Shown: positions 49,535-55,602 of the stretch, one piece after another | Numbering within the stretch: position 1 is the first letter of the stretch | How the letters are laid out: every line of letters begins with the position of its first letter | Source of the DNA: Nocardia concava NBRC 100430 | GTDB lineage: Bacteria; Actinomycetota; Actinomycetes; Mycobacteriales; Mycobacteriaceae | Length of the DNA stretch: 55,602 nt | Direction of reading: 5' to 3' | NCBI RefSeq assembly: GCF_000308815.1 | Contig: NZ_BAFX01000102.1 | Coordinates: forward strand, 1-55,602 | Notes under the pieces: generated by a model | The model's database searches: none | What the model was told of the DNA's origin: nothing | Seen by the model: the letters and a program-made list of their open reading frames with translations, nothing else | Made by a program: the position numbers and the translations under genes

Positions 49535-50392
49535 TCAGCCGCGCCGGCGGGGCTGACAGCGCGGGCAGGAGAAAGACGAACGGTTCATGAACTTCTCCCG
49601 CCGCATGATCGCACCGCAGCGGCGGCAGGGCTCGTCCTCGCGCCCGTAGGCGTTGAGCGAGCGCTCGAAGTACCCGGATTGGCCGTTGACGTTCACGTAG
49701 AGCGCGTCGAAGGAGGTGCCGCCGGCCTGCAGCGCCTCGCCCATGACGTGCTGCGTCTCGGCGAGCAGATTCGCCAGCGCGGGCTTGGTCAGCTTGGCCG
49801 CGGGGCGCTCGCCGTGAATCTTGGCCCGCCACAACGCCTCGTCGGCGTAGATGTTGCCGACCCCGGACACGACGGTCTGATCCAGCAGCAGCCGCTTGAT
49901 CTCGGATTGCTTACCGCGCAACGTCTTCACGACTTTGTCGGCATCGAAGAGCGGATCCAGCGGATCGCGCGCGATGTGCGCCGCGGACTCGGGCACCCAG
50001 GTGCCGTCCACCTCGACCAGATCCGAGAGCTGCCAGCCACCGAAGGTGCGCTGGTCCACGAACCGCAGTTCGTTCCCGTCGTCGAGGGTGGCGATGATGT
50101 GCGCGTGCTTCTCCAGCGGCGCGGTCGCGGGCTGCACCAGCATCTGCCCGGACATGCCGAGATGCACGACGAGGGAGGTATCGGGCTCATCGAAGGTGAG
50201 CCACAAGAACTTTCCGCGCCGCTGCGCATCTTCGACACGCAGACCGGCAAGACGGGCGGCGAGATCGTCCCCGCCCAGCACATGCCTGCGCACCGAGCGC
50301 GGATGCTTGACGGTCACCCGGTCGAGGACGCGGCCCACCACATGCTCGGCGAGCCCGCGCCGGACGACTTCGACCTCGGGAAGTTCGGGCAT
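49535..50392 (-). CDS. mutM: Formamidopyrimidine-DNA glycosylase
   Basis: This 285-residue bifunctional DNA glycosylase/AP lyase removes oxidised purines such as 8-oxoguanine. It starts with the catalytic MPELPEVEVVRRGL (Pro2, Glu3). It has VHLGMSGQM, FGGWQL and GVGNIYADEALW, and ends with the zinc finger CRRCGAIMRREKFMNRSSFSCPRCQ. Its ATG is directly adjacent to the rnc stop, indicating co-translation. Confidence 0.97.
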   Translation of the reverse strand: MPELPEVEVVRRGLAEHVVGRVLDRVTVKHPRSVRRHVLGGDDLAARLAGLRVEDAQRRGKFLWLTFDEPDTSLVVHLGMSGQMLVQPATAPLEKHAHIIATLDDGNELRFVDQRTFGGWQLSDLVEVDGTWVPESAAHIARDPLDPLFDADKVVKTLRGKQSEIKRLLLDQTVVSGVGNIYADEALWRAKIHGERPAAKLTKPALANLLAETQHVMGEALQAGGTSFDALYVNVNGQSGYFERSLNAYGREDEPCRRCGAIMRREKFMNRSSFSCPRCQPRRRG

Positions 50393-51160
50393 CTAGCTCT
50401 TCGAGCCGTCCGAACCCTCGGGCGCGTTCTCGGCGTGCAACGCCTTGTAGGCCGCGCCCGCGGCCTTCTGCTCCGCTTCCTTCTTGGAGCGGCCCACCCC
50501 CTGGCCGTAACCCTTCCCGCCGATCACCGCGGTGGCGGTGAACTCCTTGTCGTGGTCGGGTCCGGTGGAGGTGATCTCGTAACTGGGCACGCCGATGCCG
50601 CGCTCGGCGGTCAGCTCCTGCAGGCTGGTCTTCCAATCGAGCCCGGCCCCCATGCGGGGACCGCGCTCGAGCAGATCGGCGAACAGCCGCAGCACGACGG
50701 TGCGTGCCACATCGATGCCGTGCTGCAGATGCACGGCACCCAGCAGCGACTCCATACCGTCGGCGAGGATGCTCGGCTTGTCCCGGCCGCCGGTGAGCTC
50801 CTCGCCCTTACCGAGCAGCAGGTGACGGCCGAGACCGCCCTCACCGAGACAACGGGCCACCTCGGCCAGCGCGTGCATGTTGACCACGCTCGCGCGCAGC
50901 TTCGCCAGCTCGCCCTCGGATTTGTCCGGGTGCTCCAGATAGAGGCGCTCGGTAATGCTCAGTCCGAGCACCGAATCGCCCAGAAACTCCAGGCGCTCGT
51001 TGGTCGGCAGGCCACCGTTCTCGTAGGCGTACGACCGGTGCGTCAGCGCTAGGCGCAGAAGCTCCGGTTGTACGTCCACGCCGAGAGCCTCGAGCAGGCT
51101 GGCATGGTCGGCTGCATCACCTACGGCGGGAATATCCGCCGCATCCTTGCTGGCGGTCAC
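50393..51160 (-). CDS. rnc: Ribonuclease III
   Basis: The 255-residue enzyme cleaves double-stranded RNA in rRNA maturation. It has the RNase III signature NERLEFLGDSVLGLSITERLY (catalytic Glu/Asp) and a second acidic site in DGMESLLGAVHLQ. A C-terminal dsRNA-binding domain follows (DWKTSLQELTAERGIGVPSYEI...GQGVGRSKKEAEQKAAGAAYKAL). GTG 51160 is the first start giving the conserved length; the open frame further upstream is not conserved. It lies in the rpmF-rnc-mutM order typical of Actinobacteria. Confidence 0.96.
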   Translation of the reverse strand: MTASKDAADIPAVGDAADHASLLEALGVDVQPELLRLALTHRSYAYENGGLPTNERLEFLGDSVLGLSITERLYLEHPDKSEGELAKLRASVVNMHALAEVARCLGEGGLGRHLLLGKGEELTGGRDKPSILADGMESLLGAVHLQHGIDVARTVVLRLFADLLERGPRMGAGLDWKTSLQELTAERGIGVPSYEITSTGPDHDKEFTATAVIGGKGYGQGVGRSKKEAEQKAAGAAYKALHAENAPEGSDGSKS

Positions 51161-51177
51161 GGTCGCTTTAACGCGAA

Positions 51178-51360
51178 TCAGATCGCGGAGGTGACCTGAC
51201 GGCCCTTGTAGGTGCCGCAGGACGGGCACGCGATGTGCGGCAGGGTCTTCTGGCCGCAGGCGCGGTTCGGGCAGGTGATCAGGGTCGGCGCGGAGGCCTT
51301 CCACTGGCTGCGACGCGCGTGGGTGTTGGCACGGGACATCCGGCGCTTCGGAACGGCCAC
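51178..51360 (-). CDS. rpmF: 50S ribosomal protein L32
   Basis: This 60-residue protein begins MAVPKRRMSRANTHARRSQW, the universal L32 start, and has a zinc ribbon with four cysteines (CPNRACGQ...CPSCG), so it is the zinc-containing paralogue. It sits between the DUF177 gene and rnc, its usual place. Confidence 0.97.
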   Translation of the reverse strand: MAVPKRRMSRANTHARRSQWKASAPTLITCPNRACGQKTLPHIACPSCGTYKGRQVTSAI

Positions 51361-51362
51361 GA

Positions 51363-52049
51363 CTAGCTCTCCTCTGTCTTACTTGCGGCACCGTTGTGTC
51401 CCGCAAGGGTGGAATCGGTTGATGGGTCCGACACTGCTTCCGAGCCGAAAGACTCAGGGTTTGCGTCGGGGGACTCAGCGTTGAACTTGGCGAGCCCGGC
51501 CCAGCGAGGGTCAAGTATCTCATGACCGTGGCCGGAACCCGCAATCGCCATCCTGACCCCGCATTCCGGGCACAAACCGGCGCAATCCGGCTCGCACAGC
51601 GGCTGCAGCGGCAGCTCCAGGCCGACGGCGTCCACCACGACCGGCTCGAGGTCGATCATGTCGTCGACGAGACGGTGGATCTCGTCTTCCTCGGTGGTCT
51701 GGTCGGTGGCGCTGTCCGGGTAGGCGAACAGTTCGGTGAGCTGCAACTGGATCTCGTCGGTGAACGGTTCCAGGCAGCGCGAGCATTCACCCTCGATGGG
51801 TGCGTCGACCGTTCCCATCACCAGCACGCCCTCGGAGACCGACTGCAGGGTGAGATCCATCTCGACCTGCGCGCCGACCGGGATTCCGACCATTTCCAGG
51901 CCGATCCGGTCCTCGGTGGTGACGGTGCGATGCAACTGCTTCATCGTGCCGGGCTTGCGTCCGAGGCTCCGCACATCCAGCACGAAACCGCCGTCCTTCA
52001 ACGTCTGCTGACGACGAGGACGCGACTCGGAACCGGAATCGGCGGACAT
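51363..52049 (-). CDS. DUF177 (YceD) family protein
   Basis: This 228-residue protein has the YceD/DUF177 domain: FVLDVRSLGRKPGTMKQL, VEGECSRCLEPFTDEIQLQLTELF and the C-terminal CEPDCAGLCPECG cysteine cluster. Family members adjoin rpmF and are linked to 23S rRNA accumulation or ribosome assembly. ATG 52049 is preferred; TTG 52061 is an alternative. The stop is 2 bp before rpmF, so both are in one operon. A longer acidic C-terminal tail is present. Confidence 0.9.
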   Translation of the reverse strand: MSADSGSESRPRRQQTLKDGGFVLDVRSLGRKPGTMKQLHRTVTTEDRIGLEMVGIPVGAQVEMDLTLQSVSEGVLVMGTVDAPIEGECSRCLEPFTDEIQLQLTELFAYPDSATDQTTEEDEIHRLVDDMIDLEPVVVDAVGLELPLQPLCEPDCAGLCPECGVRMAIAGSGHGHEILDPRWAGLAKFNAESPDANPESFGSEAVSDPSTDSTLAGHNGAASKTEES

Positions 52050-52135
52050 TCGGGACAACACCTAACGCTCGGCGGGGAATGGGCAACCACCCAACAATAC
52101 CGAAAGCCCCGCTTGCGGCCCAAATTGGGTTACTC

Positions 52136-52202
52136 CGTCATCCCGGCATGGTTTTGGCCGGGATCCACAGTGGATTCCGGCCAAAAGCACGCCGGAATGA
52201 CG
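52136..52202. repeat. Dispersed palindromic repeat, copy B (67 bp)
   Basis: The second copy of the element at 41257-41331: CGTCATCCCGGC, GTTTTGGCCGGGATCCA, a short centre, TGGATTCCGGCCAAAAGC and GCCGGAATGACG. The arms are nearly identical to copy A and the centre is 8 bp shorter. It lies between the SepIVA-like gene and DUF177, seven bases after the SepIVA-like stop, where it could act as a terminator. Confidence 0.88.
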
Positions 52203-52209
52203 GTGCTAT

Positions 52210-52956
52210 CTAGCGGCGGAACTCGGAGGCGTAATCCGGAATCGAGGTACCCGATCGCACCTGGTGGCGGCCGCGGCCGACGATGCGCAGGGTATTGGAG
52301 AGGGTCTCCTCGAAGTCGGCGAGCTTGCCGTCGACGTAGTCGTCGCATTCCTGGCGCAGGCGGTCGGAGTCGGCCTGGGCGTTGTCGATGAGGCGGGCGG
52401 ATTCGGCGTGGGCGGCGCGGACCACCTCGGTCTGGGAGACCAGGCGTTCCTGTTCGGCCTTGCCCTCGGCGACCGAGCGGTCGTAGGAGGCCTGGCCGGC
52501 GGCGGCCAGGCGGTCGGCCTCGGCGCGGGCGCGGCCGGTGAGGGAGTCGTATTCGGCCTGGCCGTCGGCGACGGTGCGCTCGGCCTCCTCTTCCGCGGAG
52601 GCGACGAGGTGCTCGGCGTGGGCGCGGGCCTCGGCGACCATGCGGTCGGCGTGCGCCTTGGCGTCGGCCAGGATGCGGTCGGCCTCGTCGCGGGCGGAGG
52701 AAACCGTGTGGTGCGCTTGCTCATTGGCGGTCTTGACGGTGGTCTCGGCGCCGGTGCGGGCGTCGGTGACGATCTTGTCGCGGTGATCGAGCACGTCCTG
52801 GGCGTCGTCGAGCTCGCCGGGCAGCGCCTCGCGGACATCGTCGAGCAGTTCCAGCACCTCACCGCGCGGCACGATGCAGTTGCGGGTCGGCGGGATGCCG
52901 CGGGCCTCTTCGATGATGGCCACCAGTTCGTCGAGCGCTTCGAATACCCGGTACAT
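52210..52956 (-). CDS. SepIVA-like DivIVA-family cell division protein
   Basis: The 248-residue protein has a short N-terminal DivIVA-like region (MYRVFEALDELVAIIEEARGIP), a second helix (RGEVLELLDDVREALPGELDDAQDVLDHRDKIV), then a long Ala/Glu/Arg coiled coil to residue 200 and a short C-terminal tail. It matches the Rv2927c/SepIVA protein of mycobacteria in layout and in position next to the DUF177-rpmF-rnc-mutM block. SepIVA is an essential septation factor there. It is divergent from gtrA. Confidence 0.88.
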   Translation of the reverse strand: MYRVFEALDELVAIIEEARGIPPTRNCIVPRGEVLELLDDVREALPGELDDAQDVLDHRDKIVTDARTGAETTVKTANEQAHHTVSSARDEADRILADAKAHADRMVAEARAHAEHLVASAEEEAERTVADGQAEYDSLTGRARAEADRLAAAGQASYDRSVAEGKAEQERLVSQTEVVRAAHAESARLIDNAQADSDRLRQECDDYVDGKLADFEETLSNTLRIVGRGRHQVRSGTSIPDYASEFRR

Positions 52957-53040
52957 GTGCTACCCCACTCTCCTGCCAGGACTCACGGCGAGACTCTCCG
53001 CTGCAGCCAGTCTGCCAATCTCAGCGCTGTCAACAAGGTC

Positions 53041-53120
53041 CGACACGGCGTGTCGCGGGTTTTCCGGAACATGGACTGTCTCACAGACCACAAAAACAAG
53101 TGGAGGGAACCACTCCACTT
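53041..53120. promoter_or_regulatory. Two palindromes in the SepIVA-like/gtrA divergent spacer
   Basis: CGACACGGCGTGTCG (53041-53055) is a perfect 15-bp palindrome about its central base. AAGTGGA (53098-53104) and TCCACTT (53114-53120) form a 7-9-7 inverted repeat. Both are in the 268-bp spacer between the SepIVA-like gene (minus) and gtrA (plus). Which gene they control is unknown. Confidence 0.5.
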
Positions 53121-53224
53121 CGTGTTACCTTTGTTAGGCAAGAAGGTGTCGGTCGGTGACGCTGGCCCGGGAGAATTTTCGGCGGCGGCAGGCCGACACC
53201 GACGTGTTCGGATGGGGAATGACA

Positions 53225-53740
53225 ATGGCTGTCTACGAGATGACGGAGCGGACCACAGCGTCCGTGCCCGGTCTGGTGAGCACCTATGCCTATGGAACGC
53301 AGGCCCTGTACACGACCTGGTCCCGCTGGCTCGGGCAACTCGGCGCCTGGCTGCGCGGCGAAGCCGCCTTCGCACAACTGATTCGGTTCGCCCTGGTCGG
53401 CGGGCTGAGCAATGTCGGCTACATCCTGCTGTTCCTCGCCCTCTACGGCGGCGGGCCGCAGCTGGCCAACCTGGCCGGATCCATTGTGAGCACCGCCCTC
53501 GCCAATGAGATGCACCGTCGCCTCACCTTCCACGCCGCCGGTCGGGTGCGCTGGTACACAGCGCAATTGGAGGGCGGCGCGCTGGCGCTGGCCGGACTGG
53601 CCATCACCGCCGGTGGCCTGGCCATCCTCGAGGTGACCGCGCCCAGCATGGGCGATATCGCCGAAGCCCTTGCCGTCCTGGCCATTACCGCCGCGGTCGG
53701 CACCATGAGATTCCTCACCCTGCGCCTCTGGGTCTTCTGA
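53225..53740 (+). CDS. GtrA-like membrane protein
   Basis: ATG 53225 follows GGGGA by six bases; 171 residues. Four transmembrane helices follow an amphipathic start; the segment LIRFALVGGLSNVGYILLFLALY and ANEMHRRLTFHA are the GtrA-family signature. GtrA proteins flip or present polyprenyl-phosphate-linked sugars for wall glycan synthesis. No glycosyltransferase gene is adjacent. A strong terminator follows. Confidence 0.9.
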   Translation: MAVYEMTERTTASVPGLVSTYAYGTQALYTTWSRWLGQLGAWLRGEAAFAQLIRFALVGGLSNVGYILLFLALYGGGPQLANLAGSIVSTALANEMHRRLTFHAAGRVRWYTAQLEGGALALAGLAITAGGLAILEVTAPSMGDIAEALAVLAITAAVGTMRFLTLRLWVF

Positions 53741-53749
53741 GCCCCTCCC

Positions 53750-53802
53750 CGAAACCTCGCACTCCCGCCGGACCGAAATCCGGCGCTCGGTGCGAGGTTT
53801 CG
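53750..53802 (+). terminator. Strong nested hairpin terminator after gtrA
   Basis: CGAAACCTCGCAC (53750-53762) pairs perfectly with GTGCGAGGTTTCG (53790-53802), and inside it CGCCGGA (53766-53772) pairs with TCCGGCG (53779-53785) around a 6-nt loop. It begins ten bases after the gtrA stop and is followed by a short T-containing stretch (TCGTTTCC). Confidence 0.88.
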
Positions 53803-53880
53803 TCGTTTCCGGAAGAAGTGGAACCCACCCGAGCAGCCCCGCGTCCAAGTAAGCATCCGATGGACGAAAGGGGTTCCGAC

Positions 53881-54015
53881 ATGATCAGTGGCCGCGGATG
53901 CCTTGGGGGACGACGCGATACACCGGGGCCACGCCCCCAACGCCCACCCGGCCGCGCCTGTGGTTCCTGCGTACGTCACCACCGGCCGCCCCGCCCCCGC
54001 AAGGAGGGCGAATGA
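53881..54015 (+). CDS. Possible 44-residue leader ORF coupled to the AbiEi-like gene
   Basis: ATG 53881 with GAAAGGGG upstream opens a 44-codon frame rich in Arg, Pro and Gly with four cysteines (RGCLGG, RACGSC). Its TGA overlaps the next gene's ATG (ATGA at 54012-54015). Third-position GC is only moderate, and another frame in the same stretch is more coding-like, so this may be a non-coding coincidence. Confidence 0.25.
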   Translation: MISGRGCLGGRRDTPGPRPQRPPGRACGSCVRHHRPPRPRKEGE

Positions 54016-54980
54016 CCACCGCGAACGCCGAGGTCGCGGTGGCCGGAGGCGGAAAGCGGTGCGATGCGGTGAAATCCCGGCGTGCGCTGCTCGAGGGGTG
54101 TGGCGTTCCGCGTGGGAGTGGGCACGGCGCGATGCCGACGGCGTTGGATCGGCGGGAGCAGCATCGGGAGTTGATTCATGCGGTGCTGGCGGAGAAGGCG
54201 GCGGGGACGGTGGTGAGTCATCAGTCGGCGGCTGTGCTTTATGGGACTCGACTGTGGCGGGCGCCATTGGATCGGGTGTGTCTGACGAGGAATCGGCGTG
54301 GGGGTGGGCGGACCAGGGGGTTCGCGAAAGTGCATGGGTCGCCGGTGGATTCGGCGGTGGAGGTGGAGGGGGTGCTGGTGACGGCCCCGGCGCGGACGGT
54401 GGTGGATCTGGCGTTGACGCTGTCGTTCGAGGCGGCGGTGGTGGCGGGGGACGCACTGGCCGGGGCCTTCGGGCTCGGTGCCGAGGAGCTGGAGGCGGAG
54501 CTCGCGCTGGCCAAGGGTCGGTATGGGATCAATCAGGCCAAGCGGGTGGTGGGGATGCTCGACGGGCGCAGTCAGAGCATCGGGGAGTCGCTCAGCCGCA
54601 GCATGATTCATCGCGGCGGGCTACCGCTGCCCTCGTCCCAGGGCAATGTGTTCACGCCGGATGGGCGGTTCGTGGCGCGGGTCGATTTCTACTACGAATC
54701 CGCGGGTGTGCTCTGCGAATTCGACGGCCCCACCGAGTACGGTCGTCTGTTGCGCCCGGGGCAGGACATCGCCACCGCGATCCATCGGGAACGCGTCCGC
54801 GAAACCTACCTGCGCACACTGGGTTTCGAGGTGATCCGGTGGACCTGGGACGACCTCGTCCGGGGCACCCCGGCGCATCGACTCCGCGAGGCCCTCGCAA
54901 CCAACCGTCCCCGGCCCTACGGCCGGATCGATCCGGCCCCGGCGCCGGAGCCGCGCGCGCTACCGGTTCACGCTCTGTGA
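54012..54980 (+). CDS. AbiEi-antitoxin-like protein with a DUF559/Vsr-like nuclease domain
   Basis: ATG 54012 follows AAGGAGG by five bases; the product has 322 residues. The N-terminal half (REQHRELIHAVLAEKAAGTVVSHQSAAVLYGTRLW, then TAPARTVVDLALTLSFEAAVVAGDAL) has the pattern of AbiEi-type antitoxin proteins. The C-terminal half (VDFYYESAGVLCEFDGPTEYGRL... RETYLRTLGFEVIRWTWDDL) is DUF559-like, with the E-F-D and W-D residues of a PD-(D/E)XK nuclease fold. This combination is widespread in Actinobacteria and its role is not established; no AbiEii toxin gene is adjacent. Confidence 0.82.
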   Translation: MTTANAEVAVAGGGKRCDAVKSRRALLEGCGVPRGSGHGAMPTALDRREQHRELIHAVLAEKAAGTVVSHQSAAVLYGTRLWRAPLDRVCLTRNRRGGGRTRGFAKVHGSPVDSAVEVEGVLVTAPARTVVDLALTLSFEAAVVAGDALAGAFGLGAEELEAELALAKGRYGINQAKRVVGMLDGRSQSIGESLSRSMIHRGGLPLPSSQGNVFTPDGRFVARVDFYYESAGVLCEFDGPTEYGRLLRPGQDIATAIHRERVRETYLRTLGFEVIRWTWDDLVRGTPAHRLREALATNRPRPYGRIDPAPAPEPRALPVHAL

Positions 54981-54990
54981 CGCCACCGGG

Positions 54991-55024
54991 CCCGCGGGGC
55001 CGTAAGGGGTTGCGGTCCCGCGGG
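54991..55024. terminator. Hairpin between convergent AbiEi-like and coaD genes
   Basis: CCCGCGGGGCC (54991-55001) pairs with GGTCCCGCGGG (55014-55024) across a 12-nt loop, with one G-U pair. It lies 11 bp after the AbiEi-like stop and 21 bp before the end of coaD, fitting a bidirectional terminator. Confidence 0.6.
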
Positions 55025-55044
55025 TGTGGGGTTCTACGTTCGGC

Positions 55045-55530
55045 TCAGCCCTTGCGTTCAGCGATGCGCGCGAGCAGCCGCTTGTGCACGACCGGCGGCA
55101 GCAGGTCGGAGACGTCACCGCCGTAGGAGGCGACCTCCTTGACCAGAGAGCTGGAGACGTAGCTGTACTGGGGATTGGTGGCGATGAAGTAGGTGTCCAC
55201 GCCGGTGAGCTTGCGGTTCATCTGCGCCATGCGGAGCTCGTAGTCGTAGTCCGTGGCGTCGCGCAGGCCCTTGACGATCGCGGTGATGCCCTGCTGCTTG
55301 GCGAAGTCGACGAGCAGGCCACCCCACGATTCCACCCGGACATTGGGCAGGTACGCGGTCACCTCCCGGATCAACTCCATGCGCTCGTCGACGGTGAACA
55401 TCCCCTGCTTGTTGGGGTTCACCACGACGGTCACCACCACCTCGTCGAACTGCGCTGCCGCGCGCGCGAACACATCGAGATGTCCATTGGTCACCGGGTC
55501 GAACGACCCCGGGCACAGTGCTCCAGCCAT
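55045..55530 (-). CDS. coaD: Phosphopantetheine adenylyltransferase
   Basis: The 161-residue enzyme makes dephospho-CoA from 4'-phosphopantetheine and ATP in CoA synthesis. It has the nucleotidyltransferase motif GSFDPVTNGHLDV (TxGH), NPNKQGMFTVDER, IVKGLRDATDYDYELRMAQMNRKL and a YSYVSSSLVKEVASYGGDVSDLLP segment. Complete in the window. Confidence 0.97.
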   Translation of the reverse strand: MAGALCPGSFDPVTNGHLDVFARAAAQFDEVVVTVVVNPNKQGMFTVDERMELIREVTAYLPNVRVESWGGLLVDFAKQQGITAIVKGLRDATDYDYELRMAQMNRKLTGVDTYFIATNPQYSYVSSSLVKEVASYGGDVSDLLPPVVHKRLLARIAERKG

Positions 55531-55539
55531 GGCCGAACG

Positions 55540-55602
55540 CTACCCCATCGAGGTGGTCTCCCCGCCCAGGGCCGTCGCGAATCCGAAGGCCGGGACCAGG
55601 GC
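55540..55602 (-). CDS. Possible C-terminal end of the gene upstream of coaD
   Basis: The minus strand is open from the window edge to a TAG at 55540-55542 (ALVPAFGFATALGGETTSMG). In Mycobacterium the gene before coaD is rsmD, so this could be its last 20 codons, but the sequence shows no RsmD motif. Confidence 0.25.
   Translation of the reverse strand, partial: ALVPAFGFATALGGETTSMG

Overview
The window is high-GC actinobacterial DNA from the Mycobacteriales, most likely Nocardia or a close relative. This rests on gene content and order (glnD-glnB-amtB-ftsY-smc on one side; mutM-rnc-rpmF-DUF177-SepIVA-like gene and coaD on the other), frequent GTG starts, an Actinobacteria-type KdpC and a DUF1707 protein. 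No rRNA, tRNA, CRISPR array, insertion sequence or prophage was recognised. Identifications come from reading translated sequence; no database search was possible.

Layout. 1-5.1 kb (minus strand): nitrogen-control genes glnD (cut by the window edge), glnB and amtB, then ftsY. 5.3-10.1 kb: small accessory genes, namely a DUF2237 protein, a frameshifted I36-type inhibitor, a polytopic membrane protein, a divergent TetR/NmrA pair with a clear candidate operator, and a secreted HAD phosphatase. 10.2-13.9 kb: smc. 14-21.4 kb: a frameshifted MerR gene, an Rpn-family nuclease with a strong internal start, a DUF1707 membrane protein, a two-subunit acyl-CoA dehydrogenase, an AhpD-like protein and a metallophosphoesterase. 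21.6-26.4 kb: a CBS protein with an ArsB/NhaD-type transporter, a membrane acyltransferase with an SGNH domain, a lipocalin-like protein and a small DUF1902/HicB-like orphan. 26.4-41.2 kb: a potassium island with kup, kdpFABC, a Ser/Thr kinase and kdpDE. Within it, two unnamed single-helix micro-proteins are translationally coupled to kdpF and to kdpD. 41.4-45.2 kb: a lipoprotein phosphodiesterase, a P450 and a HAD hydrolase. 45.3-48.8 kb: a plus-strand run osmC-acyP-(Pro-rich membrane protein)-(glutathionylspermidine-synthase-like enzyme)-DUF350. 48.8-55.6 kb: DHFR-like gene, mutM, rnc, rpmF, DUF177, SepIVA-like gene, gtrA, an AbiEi/DUF559-like gene and coaD.

Main points for a second look: (i) the coupled micro-proteins in the Kdp island, with a long cysteine-bearing insert in KdpC; (ii) the Rpn nuclease with an internal Shine-Dalgarno/ATG that would make a C-terminal short form; (iii) the ATP-grasp-like/DUF350/membrane-protein operon, whose composition recalls E. 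coli yjfC/yjfL/yjfM; (iv) a large break in the usual mutM-osmC-acyP-smc order, with osmC and acyP inverted; (v) a roughly 70-bp palindromic repeat present twice and a separate 24-nt-arm inverted repeat; (vi) several well-formed candidate operators.
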